A stretch of DNA of 64,000 nt from Modestobacter marinus (GTDB lineage Bacteria > Actinomycetota > Actinomycetes > Mycobacteriales > Geodermatophilaceae), in the NCBI RefSeq assembly GCF_011758655.1, contig NZ_JAAMPA010000001.1, positions 620,001 through 684,000 on the forward strand, given 5' to 3'. Of this stretch, positions 1-8,293 are shown piece after piece. Position 1 is the first letter of the stretch, and every line of letters starts with the position of its first letter. The notes below the pieces were generated by a model that saw only the letters and a list, made by a program, of their open reading frames with translations, had not been told where the DNA came from and ran no database searches. Made by a program: the position numbers and the translations under genes.

Positions 1-2
1 TG

Positions 3-395
3 CACCCGGACACCGGCGCGGCGACGATCGTGGTCTACGACGGCAACCCTGGCGGCGCAGGTTTCGCCGAGCGCGGGTACGCGGTGCTGCGGGACTGGCT
101 GCAGGCGACCCGGGCCACGGTGGCCAGCTGCGAGTGCGAGTCCGGCTGCCCGTCGTGCGTGCAGTCGCCCAAGTGCGGCAACGGCAACGACCCGCTGGAC
201 AAGGCCGGCGCGGTGCGGGTGCTCGACGTCGTGCTCGACGAGCTGGCCGGCGCCCCGGAGCTCTCGGCAGAGGAGGCGGAGGTGACCCGCCGCTCGACGC
301 CGGCGTCGGGCCTGTTCGGCACCAGCGCCCCGGCCGAGGCCGGACCCGCCGACACCGGCGCGGCCGGCCCCGACCCCGACGACCTCGTCTTCTGA
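3..395 (+). CDS. C-terminus of DUF1998 DEAD/DEAH-box helicase (partial)
   Basis: The reading frame is already open at the window edge and ends with TGA at 393-395, so only the last 130 residues are seen. They carry the C-terminal metal-binding module of DUF1998 helicases (MrfA-like, DNA repair): a VVYDGNPGGAGFAE segment followed by four cysteines in CECESGCPSC and a fifth in SPKCGNGNDPLDK. The tail after the module is acidic and low in complexity. In Mycobacterium a helicase of this type (Rv3649) also lies beside the Tad genes, which fits the neighbours here. Helicase motifs lie outside the window, so the assignment rests on this C-terminal signature alone. Confidence 0.85.
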   Translation, partial: HPDTGAATIVVYDGNPGGAGFAERGYAVLRDWLQATRATVASCECESGCPSCVQSPKCGNGNDPLDKAGAVRVLDVVLDELAGAPELSAEEAEVTRRSTPASGLFGTSAPAEAGPADTGAAGPDPDDLVF

Positions 396-773
396 CCCGG
401 TCCCCGGCGCTGCCGGGCCGGCCCGCGCCCGCGCCGGGGCGTCGACGACGCCCAGTGGCCCGAGCCGGACGGGGACGTGCACGCGCACCTCGACGACCGC
501 GCCGGGGGTGACGGTGCAGGAGTCGACGACGGCCTCGTTCGCCGCGGCGACCTGCCCGGCGACCGTGCAGGCGGCGGGGTCGCCGAGCACGGCCCGGCCG
601 GCCGCGGCCAGGGCTGCGAGGTCGGCGGCCGAGGTGGCGCGGTGGCGGGCGACGACCGCGGCGCCGACGAGCACCGTGGCGACGCCGACCAAGGCGAGCA
701 GCCCGGCCAGCGCGACCATCCACACGGTGGCCGAACCACGCTCCCCGTCCCGGGCCGGCTCGGGACCGGTCAC
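396..773 (-). CDS. Rv3654c-like TadE/TadG pseudopilin, stop codon not found
   Basis: GTG at 773-771 overlaps the TGA of the preceding TadE gene (GTGA). The product begins with a short tail, ERGSATVWM, and one hydrophobic helix of about 20 residues, typical of a minor pilin or pseudopilin of the Tad system. A small domain with two cysteines (DPAACTVA and VVDSCTV) follows and ends near PARARAG, about residue 117, as in the Rv3654c family. Oddly, no stop follows: the frame stays open beneath the helicase gene on the other strand to position 1. The end given is therefore the edge of the recognisable part, not a true stop. A sequencing indel near 400-430 or a long antisense overlap would explain this. 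Confidence 0.55.
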
Positions 774-1156
774 GGCGTGTAGCCGGCTGCCGGTTCGCGG
801 ACGCCGGTGGCCGTCGCCGAGACCTCGATCCGCCAGGGCAGCGGCCCCAGCGGCTCGACGGTCGCCGTGACGGTGACCCGCACCGTCTCCCCCGCGTCCA
901 GACCGGTGGTCGCACCGTCGGGGGCGGCCCGCGCCACCAGCTCGCGCACCACGGCCGCCGGCTCCCCGCGGGCTGCCGCCCGGGCCCCCTCCCGGGCGGC
1001 GTCCACGCAGCGCAGCTGGGCACCGACCACGACGACCGCCGCCACCGCACCGGCCAGCACGGCCAAGAGCACGGGCAGCACCACGGCGGTCTCCGCGGTC
1101 ACCATCCCGGCCTCCCGGGAGCCGCCGGCCCGACCGCTGCGGTGGGGTGTCGACAC
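770..1156 (-). CDS. TadE family pseudopilin
   Basis: Predicted minor pilin of the Tad/Flp apparatus, 128 residues. After a short charged N-terminus the sequence GMVTAETAVVLPVLLAVLAG forms the TadE signature: a Glu five residues into a single hydrophobic helix. The remainder is a small extracytoplasmic domain with one cysteine (LRCVDAAREGARAAARG, common in TadE-like proteins). GTG at 1156 starts 7 bases after the pilin gene stop. The stop overlaps the next gene by four bases, so the two TadE-like genes are probably translationally coupled. The position matches Rv3655c of M. tuberculosis. Confidence 0.8.
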   Translation of the reverse strand: MSTPHRSGRAGGSREAGMVTAETAVVLPVLLAVLAGAVAAVVVVGAQLRCVDAAREGARAAARGEPAAVVRELVARAAPDGATTGLDAGETVRVTVTATVEPLGPLPWRIEVSATATGVREPAAGYTP

Positions 1157-1162
1157 GTCGAC

Positions 1163-1399
1163 TCAGGCGAGCGTGGCGAGCGCGGTCTGGACGAGCTCAC
1201 CCAGCGCCGCGACCACCGATCCGCCGGTGACCACCTGGTAGAGCACGGCGGCGAAGGCGCAGGCGGCGACCGTGCCGACGGCGTACTCGGCGGTGCTCAT
1301 CCCCTCCTCGCCGGCCACCCGGGCGTCCGACCAGCGCTGGGCCAGCGCCGAGCGCCGCCGTCCGGTAGGCCGTTCCTCGTTCTCCGGCTGGGTCTCCAC
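1163..1399 (-). CDS. DUF4244 Flp-type pilin
   Basis: Small protein of 78 residues with a charged N-terminus and the segment GMSTAEYAVGTVAACAFAAV. This is a prepilin-like site (Glu at +5 after Gly) followed by one membrane helix, the form expected of the major Flp pilin (Rv3656c-like, DUF4244). GTG at 1399 is preferred to the upstream start at 1522 because it has a GGAGGA ribosome site 5 bases ahead and because the upstream part is Pro/Gly/Arg-rich without family similarity. It opens a second Tad transcription block after a 141-base gap from tadC. No prepilin peptidase gene was seen in the window. Confidence 0.78.
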   Translation of the reverse strand: METQPENEERPTGRRRSALAQRWSDARVAGEEGMSTAEYAVGTVAACAFAAVLYQVVTGGSVVAALGELVQTALATLA

Positions 1400-1484
1400 G
1401 TGTCCTCCTCCGCCGGACCGCCTGCCGGTCCGTCGACCCGAGCCTGGCGCTGGCGAGGACATCCCGGGGGCGCTGCGGCCGGGT

Positions 1485-1510
1485 TGTGGAGGACGCCCGC
1501 GGTTGTGGAC
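1485..1510 (-). promoter_or_regulatory. TGTGGA direct repeat upstream of the pilin gene
   Basis: TGTGGA occurs at 1485-1490 and 1504-1509, a 19-base period, 86 to 111 bases upstream of the pilin start. On the transcribed strand it reads TCCACA-N13-TCCACA. The same arrangement lies upstream of ssd at 5406-5431, so it may be a shared operator of the Tad locus. No regulator is known from the sequence. Confidence 0.35.
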
Positions 1511-1540
1511 GCCGGCCGGCATGACGGCCGTGACCGGGAC

Positions 1541-2275
1541 TCAGCCGAGGACGTCGCCACCGATGCCCAGCACCATCGGGACGACGCCCAGGCACAGGAA
1601 GGCGGGCAGGAAACACAGCCCCAGCGGCGCCAGCACCCACACCCCCGCCCGCTGCACCGCGGCCTCGGTCCGGCTGCGCCCGGCGCTGCGCAGGTCGGCG
1701 GCCAGCCGCTGCAGGGCCGGCACGACCGCCGACCCGGACTCCCCGGCCCGCACGATGGTTCGCGCCAGCGCGTCGACCGGCGGGGCCGCACCGGTCCAGG
1801 CCCGGCGCGGGGCGGCGCCCAGCCGGTACAGCGCCCCCACCTCGACCAGCCGGTCGCCGAGCGGGCCGGGCACGGCCTCTCCGACGGCCGCGACGGCGGC
1901 CCCCACCGGGGTCCCGGCCGCGAGGCAGACGGCGAGCAGGTCGCAGGCCACCGGCAGGTCCCGGGTGAGGGCATCGGCGTCGACCGGTGGCGCGCCGGAC
2001 CGCCGGAGCAGCCGGTCCAGCCCCACGGCCAGGCCCACGCCGACCAGAGCCGCCGGGAGCCCGGCACCGAGCACCAGGAAGACGGCCAGCCCACCCAGCC
2101 CGGCCTCCACCCGGCGGCGTGCGGCGCCGGGTGGTCCGCTCGCCGACCGCCACGGACGCCGCCTCTCCCGCGGGACGGCGAGCAGCGAGCGCACCCGGTC
2201 CCGGCGACCGGCTCCGGGCGGCACCCACAGCAGCACGGCGCCGGCCAGGACCAGGACCGGCATGGCTCCGTTCAC
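1541..2275 (-). CDS. tadC: TadC-like inner-membrane platform protein
   Basis: Predicted type II secretion F-family protein, 244 residues, partner of TadB in the inner-membrane platform on which the TadA ATPase acts. Hydrophobic segments are visible at about residues 5-20, 60-85 and 215-243, flanking a cytoplasmic four-helix-type region with the F-domain pattern LPVACDLLAVCLAAGTPVG and GESGSAVVPALQRLA. The last helix sits at the C-terminus, as usual. GTG at 2275 or ATG at 2263 could be the start. It lies 40 bases after tadB on the same strand and corresponds to Rv3657c. Confidence 0.8.
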   Translation of the reverse strand: MNGAMPVLVLAGAVLLWVPPGAGRRDRVRSLLAVPRERRRPWRSASGPPGAARRRVEAGLGGLAVFLVLGAGLPAALVGVGLAVGLDRLLRRSGAPPVDADALTRDLPVACDLLAVCLAAGTPVGAAVAAVGEAVPGPLGDRLVEVGALYRLGAAPRRAWTGAAPPVDALARTIVRAGESGSAVVPALQRLAADLRSAGRSRTEAAVQRAGVWVLAPLGLCFLPAFLCLGVVPMVLGIGGDVLG

Positions 2276-2315
2276 CGCGCCACCGCCCGTCGGCGCAGGA
2301 CGGGCCGGGCACCGT

Positions 2316-3113
2316 TCACCGCGTCACCGCCCGCCGGACCAGTCGCGCCGACCAGGTCAGCCCGGCCAGTTCCAGTGCCACGCCGAGCACGAGCAGCACC
2401 GTCCCGGCACCGGTGGTGGTGAGCATCCGCCACGGGTCCGCGCCCACCCCGCTGCCCATCAGCAGGCCGAGCAGCGGGAGCCCGGCGAGCACGGTGGCGC
2501 TGGCCCGCGGCCCGGCGACCGCCGAGCGCAGGTCCTCCCCGGCCCGCAGCCGGGCCCGCAGGTCGTCCTCGACGGCGGTGACCACCCCGGCCAGGGAGCA
2601 GCCGGTCCGGGTGCTCAACCGCACGGCGGCCGCGATCCTCACCAGCGCGCGGACCGACTCGTCCACCGCCGGCCCGGGCGGCGGGTCCCCCAGCCGCAGC
2701 ACCGGGTCCAGCGCCCGCGCGGTGCCGGCGTCGGGGCAGCCGTCGACCGCGGTCGCGGCCGCCTCCGGGAGCGGCCGCCCGGCCCGGACCTCCGCGGCGA
2801 GCACCCCCAGCGCCTCGACCAGGGCCCGGGTGCGCCGGTCCGCGGCGGCTGCCCGCCCCCGCGCCTGGAGGGCCCGGCCGGCGACGGCACCGCAGAAGGC
2901 CCCGAGCCCGGCGACCACCGGGGTGGACAGCAACGCCCCGGCTGCCCCGCCCAGCAGCGCGCCTGCGTACGGCGCCCCGGAGCCGCCGGCCAGGGCGCGC
3001 AGGTCCGGACGCGTCCCGCTCCACCCCGGGTCGGCGAGCCGCCGCGACCGGGCGGTGGCGGCCGAGGGCCAGACCAACAGCGCGACCGCGAGCACCAGCA
3101 GGGCCGGGCTCAT
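2316..3113 (-). CDS. tadB: TadB-like inner-membrane platform protein
   Basis: Second type II secretion F-family protein, 265 residues, forming the Tad platform with TadC. Hydrophobic helices are seen at about residues 3-18, 55-80, 205-225 and 235-255, with a cytoplasmic F domain between (LGVLAAEVRAGRPLPEAA, then TGCSLAGVVTAVEDDL). ATG at 3113 is chosen because it overlaps the TGA of tadA (ATGA); the frame stays open further upstream but there runs through tadA in another frame. It corresponds to Rv3658c. Confidence 0.82.
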   Translation of the reverse strand: MSPALLVLAVALLVWPSAATARSRRLADPGWSGTRPDLRALAGGSGAPYAGALLGGAAGALLSTPVVAGLGAFCGAVAGRALQARGRAAAADRRTRALVEALGVLAAEVRAGRPLPEAAATAVDGCPDAGTARALDPVLRLGDPPPGPAVDESVRALVRIAAAVRLSTRTGCSLAGVVTAVEDDLRARLRAGEDLRSAVAGPRASATVLAGLPLLGLLMGSGVGADPWRMLTTTGAGTVLLVLGVALELAGLTWSARLVRRAVTR

Positions 3114-4264
3114 CCGGGCACCCGGACGCCGAGCACGTCGGCGAGCTCGCCGCGTGCCGGGGTGGGGCCGCCGTCGGCCCGCCACCCGGCGGCCACCTCG
3201 ATCAGCTCTCCCTGCCGCCGGACCACCCCCAGCTCGGCCACGCCCCGCCCGGCCGGGCTCCGTCGCAGGTGCACGACGAGGGTGAGCGCGGCCGCCGCCT
3301 GGCTGTGCACCGCAGCCCGGCCCAGGCCGGCCGCACCGCCGAGTGCCTCGAGCCGGGCCGGGAGGTCCGCGGCCCGGTTGACGTGCACCGTGCCGCAGCC
3401 GCCGTCGTGCCCGGTGTTCAACGCGGCGAGCAGGTCGACCACCTCGGCGCCGCGGACCTCGCCGACGACCAGCCGGTCCGGGCGCATCCGCAGGGCCTGC
3501 CGCACCAGGTCCCGCAGCGTCACCGCACCGGCCGCCTCGACGTTGGCCGGCCGGGTGAGCAGCCGGACGACGTGCGGGTGGTGCGGGGTGAGCTCCGGCG
3601 CGTCCTCGCAGAGCACCAGCCGTTCCCCGGGATCGACCAGCCCGAGCAGCGCGGAGAGCACCGTCGTCTTCCCGGTGCCCGTGCCGCCGGTGACCAGGAA
3701 CGCCAGCCGTGCCCGGACGGCGGCCGCGAGCAGCTCGGCGCTGGCGCCGGGCAGCGCCCCGCGGGCGGAGAGGTCGGCGAGGGAGAGCGCCGCCCGGCGC
3801 AGCACCCGCAGGGACAGGCAGGTGCCCGCCCCCGACACCGGCGGCAGGACGGCGTGCAGCCGGGTGCCGTCGGACAGGCCGGCGTCGACCCACGGCGCCG
3901 CGTCGTCGAGCCGGCGGCCGGCAGCGGCGGCCAGCCGTACCGCGAGCCGTCGGACGGCGGCCTCGTCGGGGAACCGCACGTCGACCGGCTCCAGGCCCTC
4001 GCCGCGGTCGATCCAGACGTCTGCCGGGCCGTTGACCAGCACGTCGGTGACGCCGGGCGTGCGCAGCAGCGGCTCCAGGACGCCGGCACCGGCGAGCTCG
4101 TCGGTGGCTGCCCGGACGGCGTCGAGCACCCCGCGGTCGCCCAGCAGTCCGCCGGACTCCTCCCGGACCAGGGCCGCCACGGCCGCCGGGCTGGGGGCGC
4201 CCACGCCGGTGGCGAGGCGGGCGCGCACCCGCTCCACGAGCGGTGGCGCCGACTCCCCGGTCAC
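3110..4264 (-). CDS. tadA: TadA/CpaF-type pilus assembly ATPase
   Basis: Cytoplasmic hexameric ATPase (VirB11/PulE superfamily) that powers Tad pilus assembly, 384 residues. The N-terminal domain carries the CpaF pattern LLRTPGVTDVLVNGP near residues 66-80. Walker A, GGTGTGKTT, is at about 193-201; the acidic Asp box CEDAPEL follows; Walker B with RMRPDRLVVGEVRG is near 260-275; the His box GTVHVN comes after that. Length and motif order are normal. GTG at 4264 overlaps the ssd stop and the tadA stop overlaps tadB, so the operon is tightly coupled. It corresponds to Rv3659c. Confidence 0.9.
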   Translation of the reverse strand: MTGESAPPLVERVRARLATGVGAPSPAAVAALVREESGGLLGDRGVLDAVRAATDELAGAGVLEPLLRTPGVTDVLVNGPADVWIDRGEGLEPVDVRFPDEAAVRRLAVRLAAAAGRRLDDAAPWVDAGLSDGTRLHAVLPPVSGAGTCLSLRVLRRAALSLADLSARGALPGASAELLAAAVRARLAFLVTGGTGTGKTTVLSALLGLVDPGERLVLCEDAPELTPHHPHVVRLLTRPANVEAAGAVTLRDLVRQALRMRPDRLVVGEVRGAEVVDLLAALNTGHDGGCGTVHVNRAADLPARLEALGGAAGLGRAAVHSQAAAALTLVVHLRRSPAGRGVAELGVVRRQGELIEVAAGWRADGGPTPARGELADVLGVRVPG

Positions 4265-5355
4265 GCCGTGCGCCCGGCCAGCTCGGCGAGCAGCAGCCGG
4301 CTGAGCCCGCCGAGCGGGGACCGGGCGGCCACGGACGGCGGCTCGCCCCGTTCGCTGCGGGGTGCCGCCGACCGGTCGGCGCCGAGCTCGGCGAAGACCG
4401 GCCGGCCGACCACGTCGGTCACCTGCGCGCGGCTCAGCCCACCGGGGACCGGCCGGCTGACCACGACCGCCGCCGACCAGGGCCGGGAGTCGCCGTCCAG
4501 CAGGGCGCGGGCGGCGGCTCCGGCGCGCAGCCGGGCCGGGACGAGCAGGACGCTGAGGTCGGCCTCGGCGAGCAGCGCATCGGCGGCGGGGCTGCGGACG
4601 GGCAGGTCGAGCACGACGCCGCACCCGCTGGCCCGGGCACCCGCGCAGACGGCGAGCAGGGCCTCGGCCGGCAGCTCCAGCGGCTGTTCCCGCGAGGCGG
4701 AGAGCACCGCCACCCCGGCGACCTCGGGGAGGGCGGCCGCGAGCGCCGGGCCGGCCACCCGTCCGCTCACCCCGGCCAGTTCCGGCCAGCGCAGCCCGGG
4801 CTCGTGTTCGGCCCCGAGCAGCAGGTCCAGGCCGGCGGCCCAGCCGTCGCCGTCCACCAGCAGGACGCCGCCGTCGGCCGCGCTGCCCGCGGCCACCGCG
4901 AGCGCCGTCGCCAGGGTGCTCGCGCCGGCACCGCCGCAGGCGCCGCCGACCACGGCAAGCCAGCCCGGCCGGGCAGGGGCCTGCACCGCCGCGGCCACCC
5001 GCTCGACCAGCCACGTCTCGTCCCGGGGCAGCACCACCACCCGTTCCGCGCCGAGCTCGACGGCCGCGGGCCACACCTCGTCGGCGGGTGCACCGGTGGC
5101 GACGACCAGCACCCCGGGACGCCGCGGCAGCGCCCGCACCGGCGCGCTGCCCAGCACCTCGGCGCCGAGGAGCACCAGCGGCGCGTCCCGGTGGGCGCGG
5201 CGGAGCGCACCCCCTCCCGTGGTCAGCTCCGCGGTGGCACCGGCGGCGGCGAGCAGCCGGAGCAGGTCGTCGAGCAGCCCCGAGTCGGTGCTCAGGACCA
5301 GCGGGTGGGCGGGGGCGACGGGTGCGGAGCCGGGGGCTCGCGAGGCTGCGGACAC
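4261..5355 (-). CDS. ssd: Ssd/TadZ-like CpaE-MinD family protein
   Basis: 364-residue protein like septum-site-determining Ssd (Rv3660c) and the Tad localisation factor TadZ/CpaE. Residues 15-120 form a receiver-like domain without obvious phosphorylation residues. From about 130 there is a MinD/ParA-type fold with the deviant P-loop GGACGGAGASTLATALA, in which the usual lysine is replaced, followed by LLVDGDGWAAGLDLLLG. It probably positions the pilus machine or affects division. First gene of the Tad operon, GTG start, ending in a GTGA overlap with tadA. The upstream gap to the divergent HAD gene contains a TGTGGA direct repeat. Confidence 0.8.
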   Translation of the reverse strand: MSAASRAPGSAPVAPAHPLVLSTDSGLLDDLLRLLAAAGATAELTTGGGALRRAHRDAPLVLLGAEVLGSAPVRALPRRPGVLVVATGAPADEVWPAAVELGAERVVVLPRDETWLVERVAAAVQAPARPGWLAVVGGACGGAGASTLATALAVAAGSAADGGVLLVDGDGWAAGLDLLLGAEHEPGLRWPELAGVSGRVAGPALAAALPEVAGVAVLSASREQPLELPAEALLAVCAGARASGCGVVLDLPVRSPAADALLAEADLSVLLVPARLRAGAAARALLDGDSRPWSAAVVVSRPVPGGLSRAQVTDVVGRPVFAELGADRSAAPRSERGEPPSVAARSPLGGLSRLLLAELAGRTA

Positions 5356-5405
5356 CTCCCCAGCGCAGCGGCCCGGGCTGCGCCGGCCCAGCCCCGGGCG
5401 GCATC

Positions 5406-5431
5406 TGTGGACAACCCCTCCGGGTGTGGAC
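5406..5431 (-). promoter_or_regulatory. TGTGGA direct repeat upstream of ssd/tadA
   Basis: TGTGGAC occurs at 5406-5412 and 5425-5431, again with a 19-base period and in the same orientation as the repeat before the pilin gene. It lies 51-76 bases upstream of ssd and about 50 bases upstream of the divergent HAD gene at 5481, so it could serve either promoter. Confidence 0.35.
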
Positions 5432-5480
5432 GACGGTGTGCCCGCCCCCCGGGGCTGCCGATCCCCTTACCGTGTGCGAT

Positions 5481-6344
5481 GTGACCCGCGCTGCGGCGTT
5501 CTTCGACCTGGACAAGACGGTCATCGCGAAGTCCAGCACGTTGGCCTTCGGACGACCGTTCTTCCAGGGTGGGCTGATCAACCGGCGAGCCGTCCTCAAG
5601 GGCGCCTACGCGCAGTTCGTCTTCTCCCTGTCCGGTGCCGACGCCGACCAGATGGAGCGGATGCGGCGCCAGATCACCGCGATGACCACGGGCTGGGACG
5701 TGGCCGTGGTGCACGAGATCGTGCGGGAGACGTTGCACGGCATCGTCGACCCGCTCGTCTACGCCGAGGCCGCCGACCTGATCGAGGCGCACCAGGCGGC
5801 CGGCCGGGAGATCGTCATCGTGTCCAGCAGCGGTGCGGAGATGGTGGAGCCGATCGGCGAGATGCTCGGGGTCGATCGCGTCGTCGCCACCCGGATGGTC
5901 ACCGTCGACGGGAAGTACACCGGCGAGATCGACTTCTACGCCTACGGCGAGAACAAGGCCGCCGCGATGCGCGAGGTGGCCGCCGAGAAGGGCTGGGACC
6001 TGGCCGACTGCTGGGCCTACAGCGACTCGGTGACCGACCTGCCGATGCTGGAGGCGGTCGGTCACCCGACCGCCGTGAACCCCGACCGGGGGCTGCGCAA
6101 GGCCGCCGCCGAGCGGGGCTGGCCGGTGCTCGAGTTCACCCGCCCGGTCACTCTGCGCTCCCGCTTCAGCGGCGCCCGGACGCCGGTCGTCACCAGCGCC
6201 GCGGTCGGCGTCGGGGCCGCCGTGGCCGGGCTGGCCTGGTACGCCCGGCGGCGCGGACTGCGGGCGCTCCCGGCTGCCGGCGTCGCGTTGGCCGCGCCGG
6301 TCGCGCTGCCCCCGGCCGGTCGCCGGCGGCGACGCGGCGCCTGA
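5481..6344 (+). CDS. HAD-IB family phosphatase, Rv3661-like
   Basis: 287-residue HAD hydrolase of the SerB-like IB subfamily. Motif I is FFDLDKTVIAKSS at residues 6-18, motif II the serine region IVIVSSSGAE, and motif III/IV YGENKAAAM with YSDSVTDLPMLEAVG. The Asp nucleophile and the second Asp are present. A hydrophobic stretch near residues 235-255 and a basic C-terminus suggest membrane attachment. Similarity and position beside ssd match Rv3661 of M. tuberculosis. GTG at 5481 begins right before the conserved core; a GTG nine bases upstream is also possible. The substrate cannot be read from the sequence. Confidence 0.85.
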   Translation: MTRAAAFFDLDKTVIAKSSTLAFGRPFFQGGLINRRAVLKGAYAQFVFSLSGADADQMERMRRQITAMTTGWDVAVVHEIVRETLHGIVDPLVYAEAADLIEAHQAAGREIVIVSSSGAEMVEPIGEMLGVDRVVATRMVTVDGKYTGEIDFYAYGENKAAAMREVAAEKGWDLADCWAYSDSVTDLPMLEAVGHPTAVNPDRGLRKAAAERGWPVLEFTRPVTLRSRFSGARTPVVTSAAVGVGAAVAGLAWYARRRGLRALPAAGVALAAPVALPPAGRRRRRGA

Positions 6345-6370
6345 CCGCCGTCCGCTCCGCTGCCGTGGGC

Positions 6371-7360
6371 TCAGCCGCCGACGCGGCCGCGCACCTCGGC
6401 GACCTTCTCGCGCACCTGGTCCAGGACCGTCTGGGCGGTCGAGACCGGCTGGAAGTCCTGCGCCGCAGTGGACAGCGCCTGCTGCTCCTCCGGCGTCAGC
6501 TCCAGCTCGGCGGCCGCCACGTTCGACTCCAGCTGCTCGACGCTGGACGCCCCCGGGATCACGACGACCTGCGGCAGACCGAGGAGCCAGGCCAGGGCGA
6601 CCTGAGCCGGCTTCGCCTGGTGCGCGGCGGCCACGTCCCGCAGCAGCTGGAGCAGCGGCTCGGCCCGGCGCAGGTTCTCGGTGCCGAACAGCGGGTTCAT
6701 CGCCCGCACGCCCCCGGGCCGGTGCTCGGCCGAGTAGCGGCCACCGAGCAGCCCCTGGGCGAGGGGGCTGTAGGCGATGACCACCCGGTCCTCGCGCTCG
6801 GCGAAGGGCACCAGGTCGGCCAGCGGCCCGGCGTGCGCGAGGGAGAACTGGACCTGGTTGCTCACCACCGGGCTGCCGAGCGCGCGGTCGGCGGCCTGCC
6901 AGCGCGCCAGCGAGTAGTTGGACACCCCGACGGCACCGATCAGCCCCTCGTCGAGGAGGGCGCGCATGCCCGGCATCGTCACCGAGTCCGGCACCAGCGG
7001 GTTGGCCTGGTGCACCTGGTAGAGCGGGATCCGGTCGAGCTGCAGCCGGCGCGCACTCCCCGCCGCGCGGTTGCGGACGACCGCCGGGAACGGCGCGACC
7101 GGGAACACCTTGCTGGCGACGACCACCTCGGCCCGGTCGGCACCGAGGGCCTCGGCGAGGATCTTCTCGCTGCGGCCGAAGCCGTACACCTCGGCGGTGT
7201 CGAACAGCGTGACGCCCAGTTCGCGGGCCCACCGGACGATGTCGCGCGCCGCCCCTCCGGCGTAGTCGTCGCCGTAGCCCCACTCCCGGGAGCCGAACTG
7301 CCAGGTGCCCAGTCCGACCCGGCTGACCTGTCCCAGACCGTCGACCTCGAGGAAGCGCAT
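6371..7360 (-). CDS. Aldo/keto reductase
   Basis: NADPH-dependent oxidoreductase with the (beta/alpha)8 AKR fold, 329 residues. The catalytic tetrad is visible: Asp and Tyr in LFDTAEVYGFGRSE, Lys in VVVASKV and His in YQVHQANP. The cofactor-binding end carries the usual pattern (IPGASSVEQLESN). The start ATG at 7360 (MRFLEVDGL) is chosen over a further upstream GTG because family members begin at this strand. It points toward the HAD gene and is separated by 26 bases; it is not clearly in an operon. The substrate is unknown. Confidence 0.88.
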   Translation of the reverse strand: MRFLEVDGLGQVSRVGLGTWQFGSREWGYGDDYAGGAARDIVRWARELGVTLFDTAEVYGFGRSEKILAEALGADRAEVVVASKVFPVAPFPAVVRNRAAGSARRLQLDRIPLYQVHQANPLVPDSVTMPGMRALLDEGLIGAVGVSNYSLARWQAADRALGSPVVSNQVQFSLAHAGPLADLVPFAEREDRVVIAYSPLAQGLLGGRYSAEHRPGGVRAMNPLFGTENLRRAEPLLQLLRDVAAAHQAKPAQVALAWLLGLPQVVVIPGASSVEQLESNVAAAELELTPEEQQALSTAAQDFQPVSTAQTVLDQVREKVAEVRGRVGG

Positions 7361-7456
7361 CTGCCCAGTCTCGCCGCCCGGCGCGACCACCGCAGTCCCA
7401 CGGCGTCCTCCCGGTCACCGTCCCGGGCTCGCCGGGGGCAGGGCGGTGGTCCGCCG

Positions 7457-8254
7457 TCAGCCGCGGAGCAGGCTCTCGCAGATCGCCAGGCCCTCGGTGG
7501 CGCCGTGCGCGGTGGCCCGGCAGCAGTGCACCAGCCAGCCGGCCACCCCCGCCGGGCCGCCGGTCCGGTAGCCCTCCAGCGCAGCCTCGTAGGCGTCCCG
7601 CCCGAGCTCGGCGAAGCCGACCTCCGGCACCGTCACCGCCTTGCGGTCCAGGCCGCGGCTGATGCCGACCAGCCGGGCGGCCGCGCGGGCGACCACGCCG
7701 TCCTGCACACCGAAGGGGGCGAGCGCGGCCAGCTCGCCGTGCACCACCCCGGCCACCACGACGGCCGGGACGGTCGTGCTGCCGGTGATGATCGAGAAGA
7801 GCCCACCCAGTCGCGGACCGGCTGCGCCGCTGGGCCGCCCCAGGTCGGCCGGCTCGGCGAGGCCGGTGGCGGCCAGCACGTGCAACCGGGCCAGCACCTG
7901 ACCCGGCGCCCGCTCCCAGGTCTCCACCATCGAGCCCAGGCCCACCGAGACCCGCAGCGCGCCCTGCACGACCGGGTCGGTGACCTCGCCGGCGCGCAGG
8001 TCCGCCAGCGGCCGGTCCACGCCCTCCAGCGCGGCCGACGCCCGGGCACCGCGCAGCGCGGACTCCGCGCTCACCCCCGCGGACTCGCGGCGGAGCACCT
8101 TGTGGCCGAGCAGCCGGTCCACCGCCGCGCGCGCGTCCTCGGCCGCCGCGGCCACACCGGGCAGCTCCAGCAGCGGGGCGAGCGGGTCGGGTCCGGTGGG
8201 GCGCGCGGCGGGCCGGGCTGCCGGACCGGCGCCGGGGCGGAGCGGGATCGTCAC
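7457..8254 (-). CDS. Conserved hypothetical, Fic N-terminal-like
   Basis: 265-residue protein of a family found beside Tad and HAD genes in actinobacteria and often labelled only as oxidoreductase. It contains SALRGARASAALEGVDRPL, which resembles the SSxIEG entry of Fic-domain proteins, but no HxFx(D/E)GNGR motif, so AMPylation is not supported. The body is Ala-rich and helical. GTG at 8254 (VTIPLRPG) is taken as start because the upstream in-frame part runs into a tandem repeat and looks non-coding. Function unknown. Confidence 0.7.
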   Translation of the reverse strand: MTIPLRPGAGPAARPAARPTGPDPLAPLLELPGVAAAAEDARAAVDRLLGHKVLRRESAGVSAESALRGARASAALEGVDRPLADLRAGEVTDPVVQGALRVSVGLGSMVETWERAPGQVLARLHVLAATGLAEPADLGRPSGAAGPRLGGLFSIITGSTTVPAVVVAGVVHGELAALAPFGVQDGVVARAAARLVGISRGLDRKAVTVPEVGFAELGRDAYEAALEGYRTGGPAGVAGWLVHCCRATAHGATEGLAICESLLRG

Positions 8255-8293
8255 GGTTGCGACGGTACGAGTGCCGACCGCCGGGTCCCACGC

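Noticed and set aside
3114-3893. Upstream extension of tadB
   Set aside because: The extra residues are a shadow of tadA in another frame; the ATGA overlap at 3113 gives a normal family length.
7457-8254. Active Fic AMPylase
   Set aside because: Only the SALEG-like N-terminal pattern is present; the catalytic HxFx(D/E)GNGR motif is missing.
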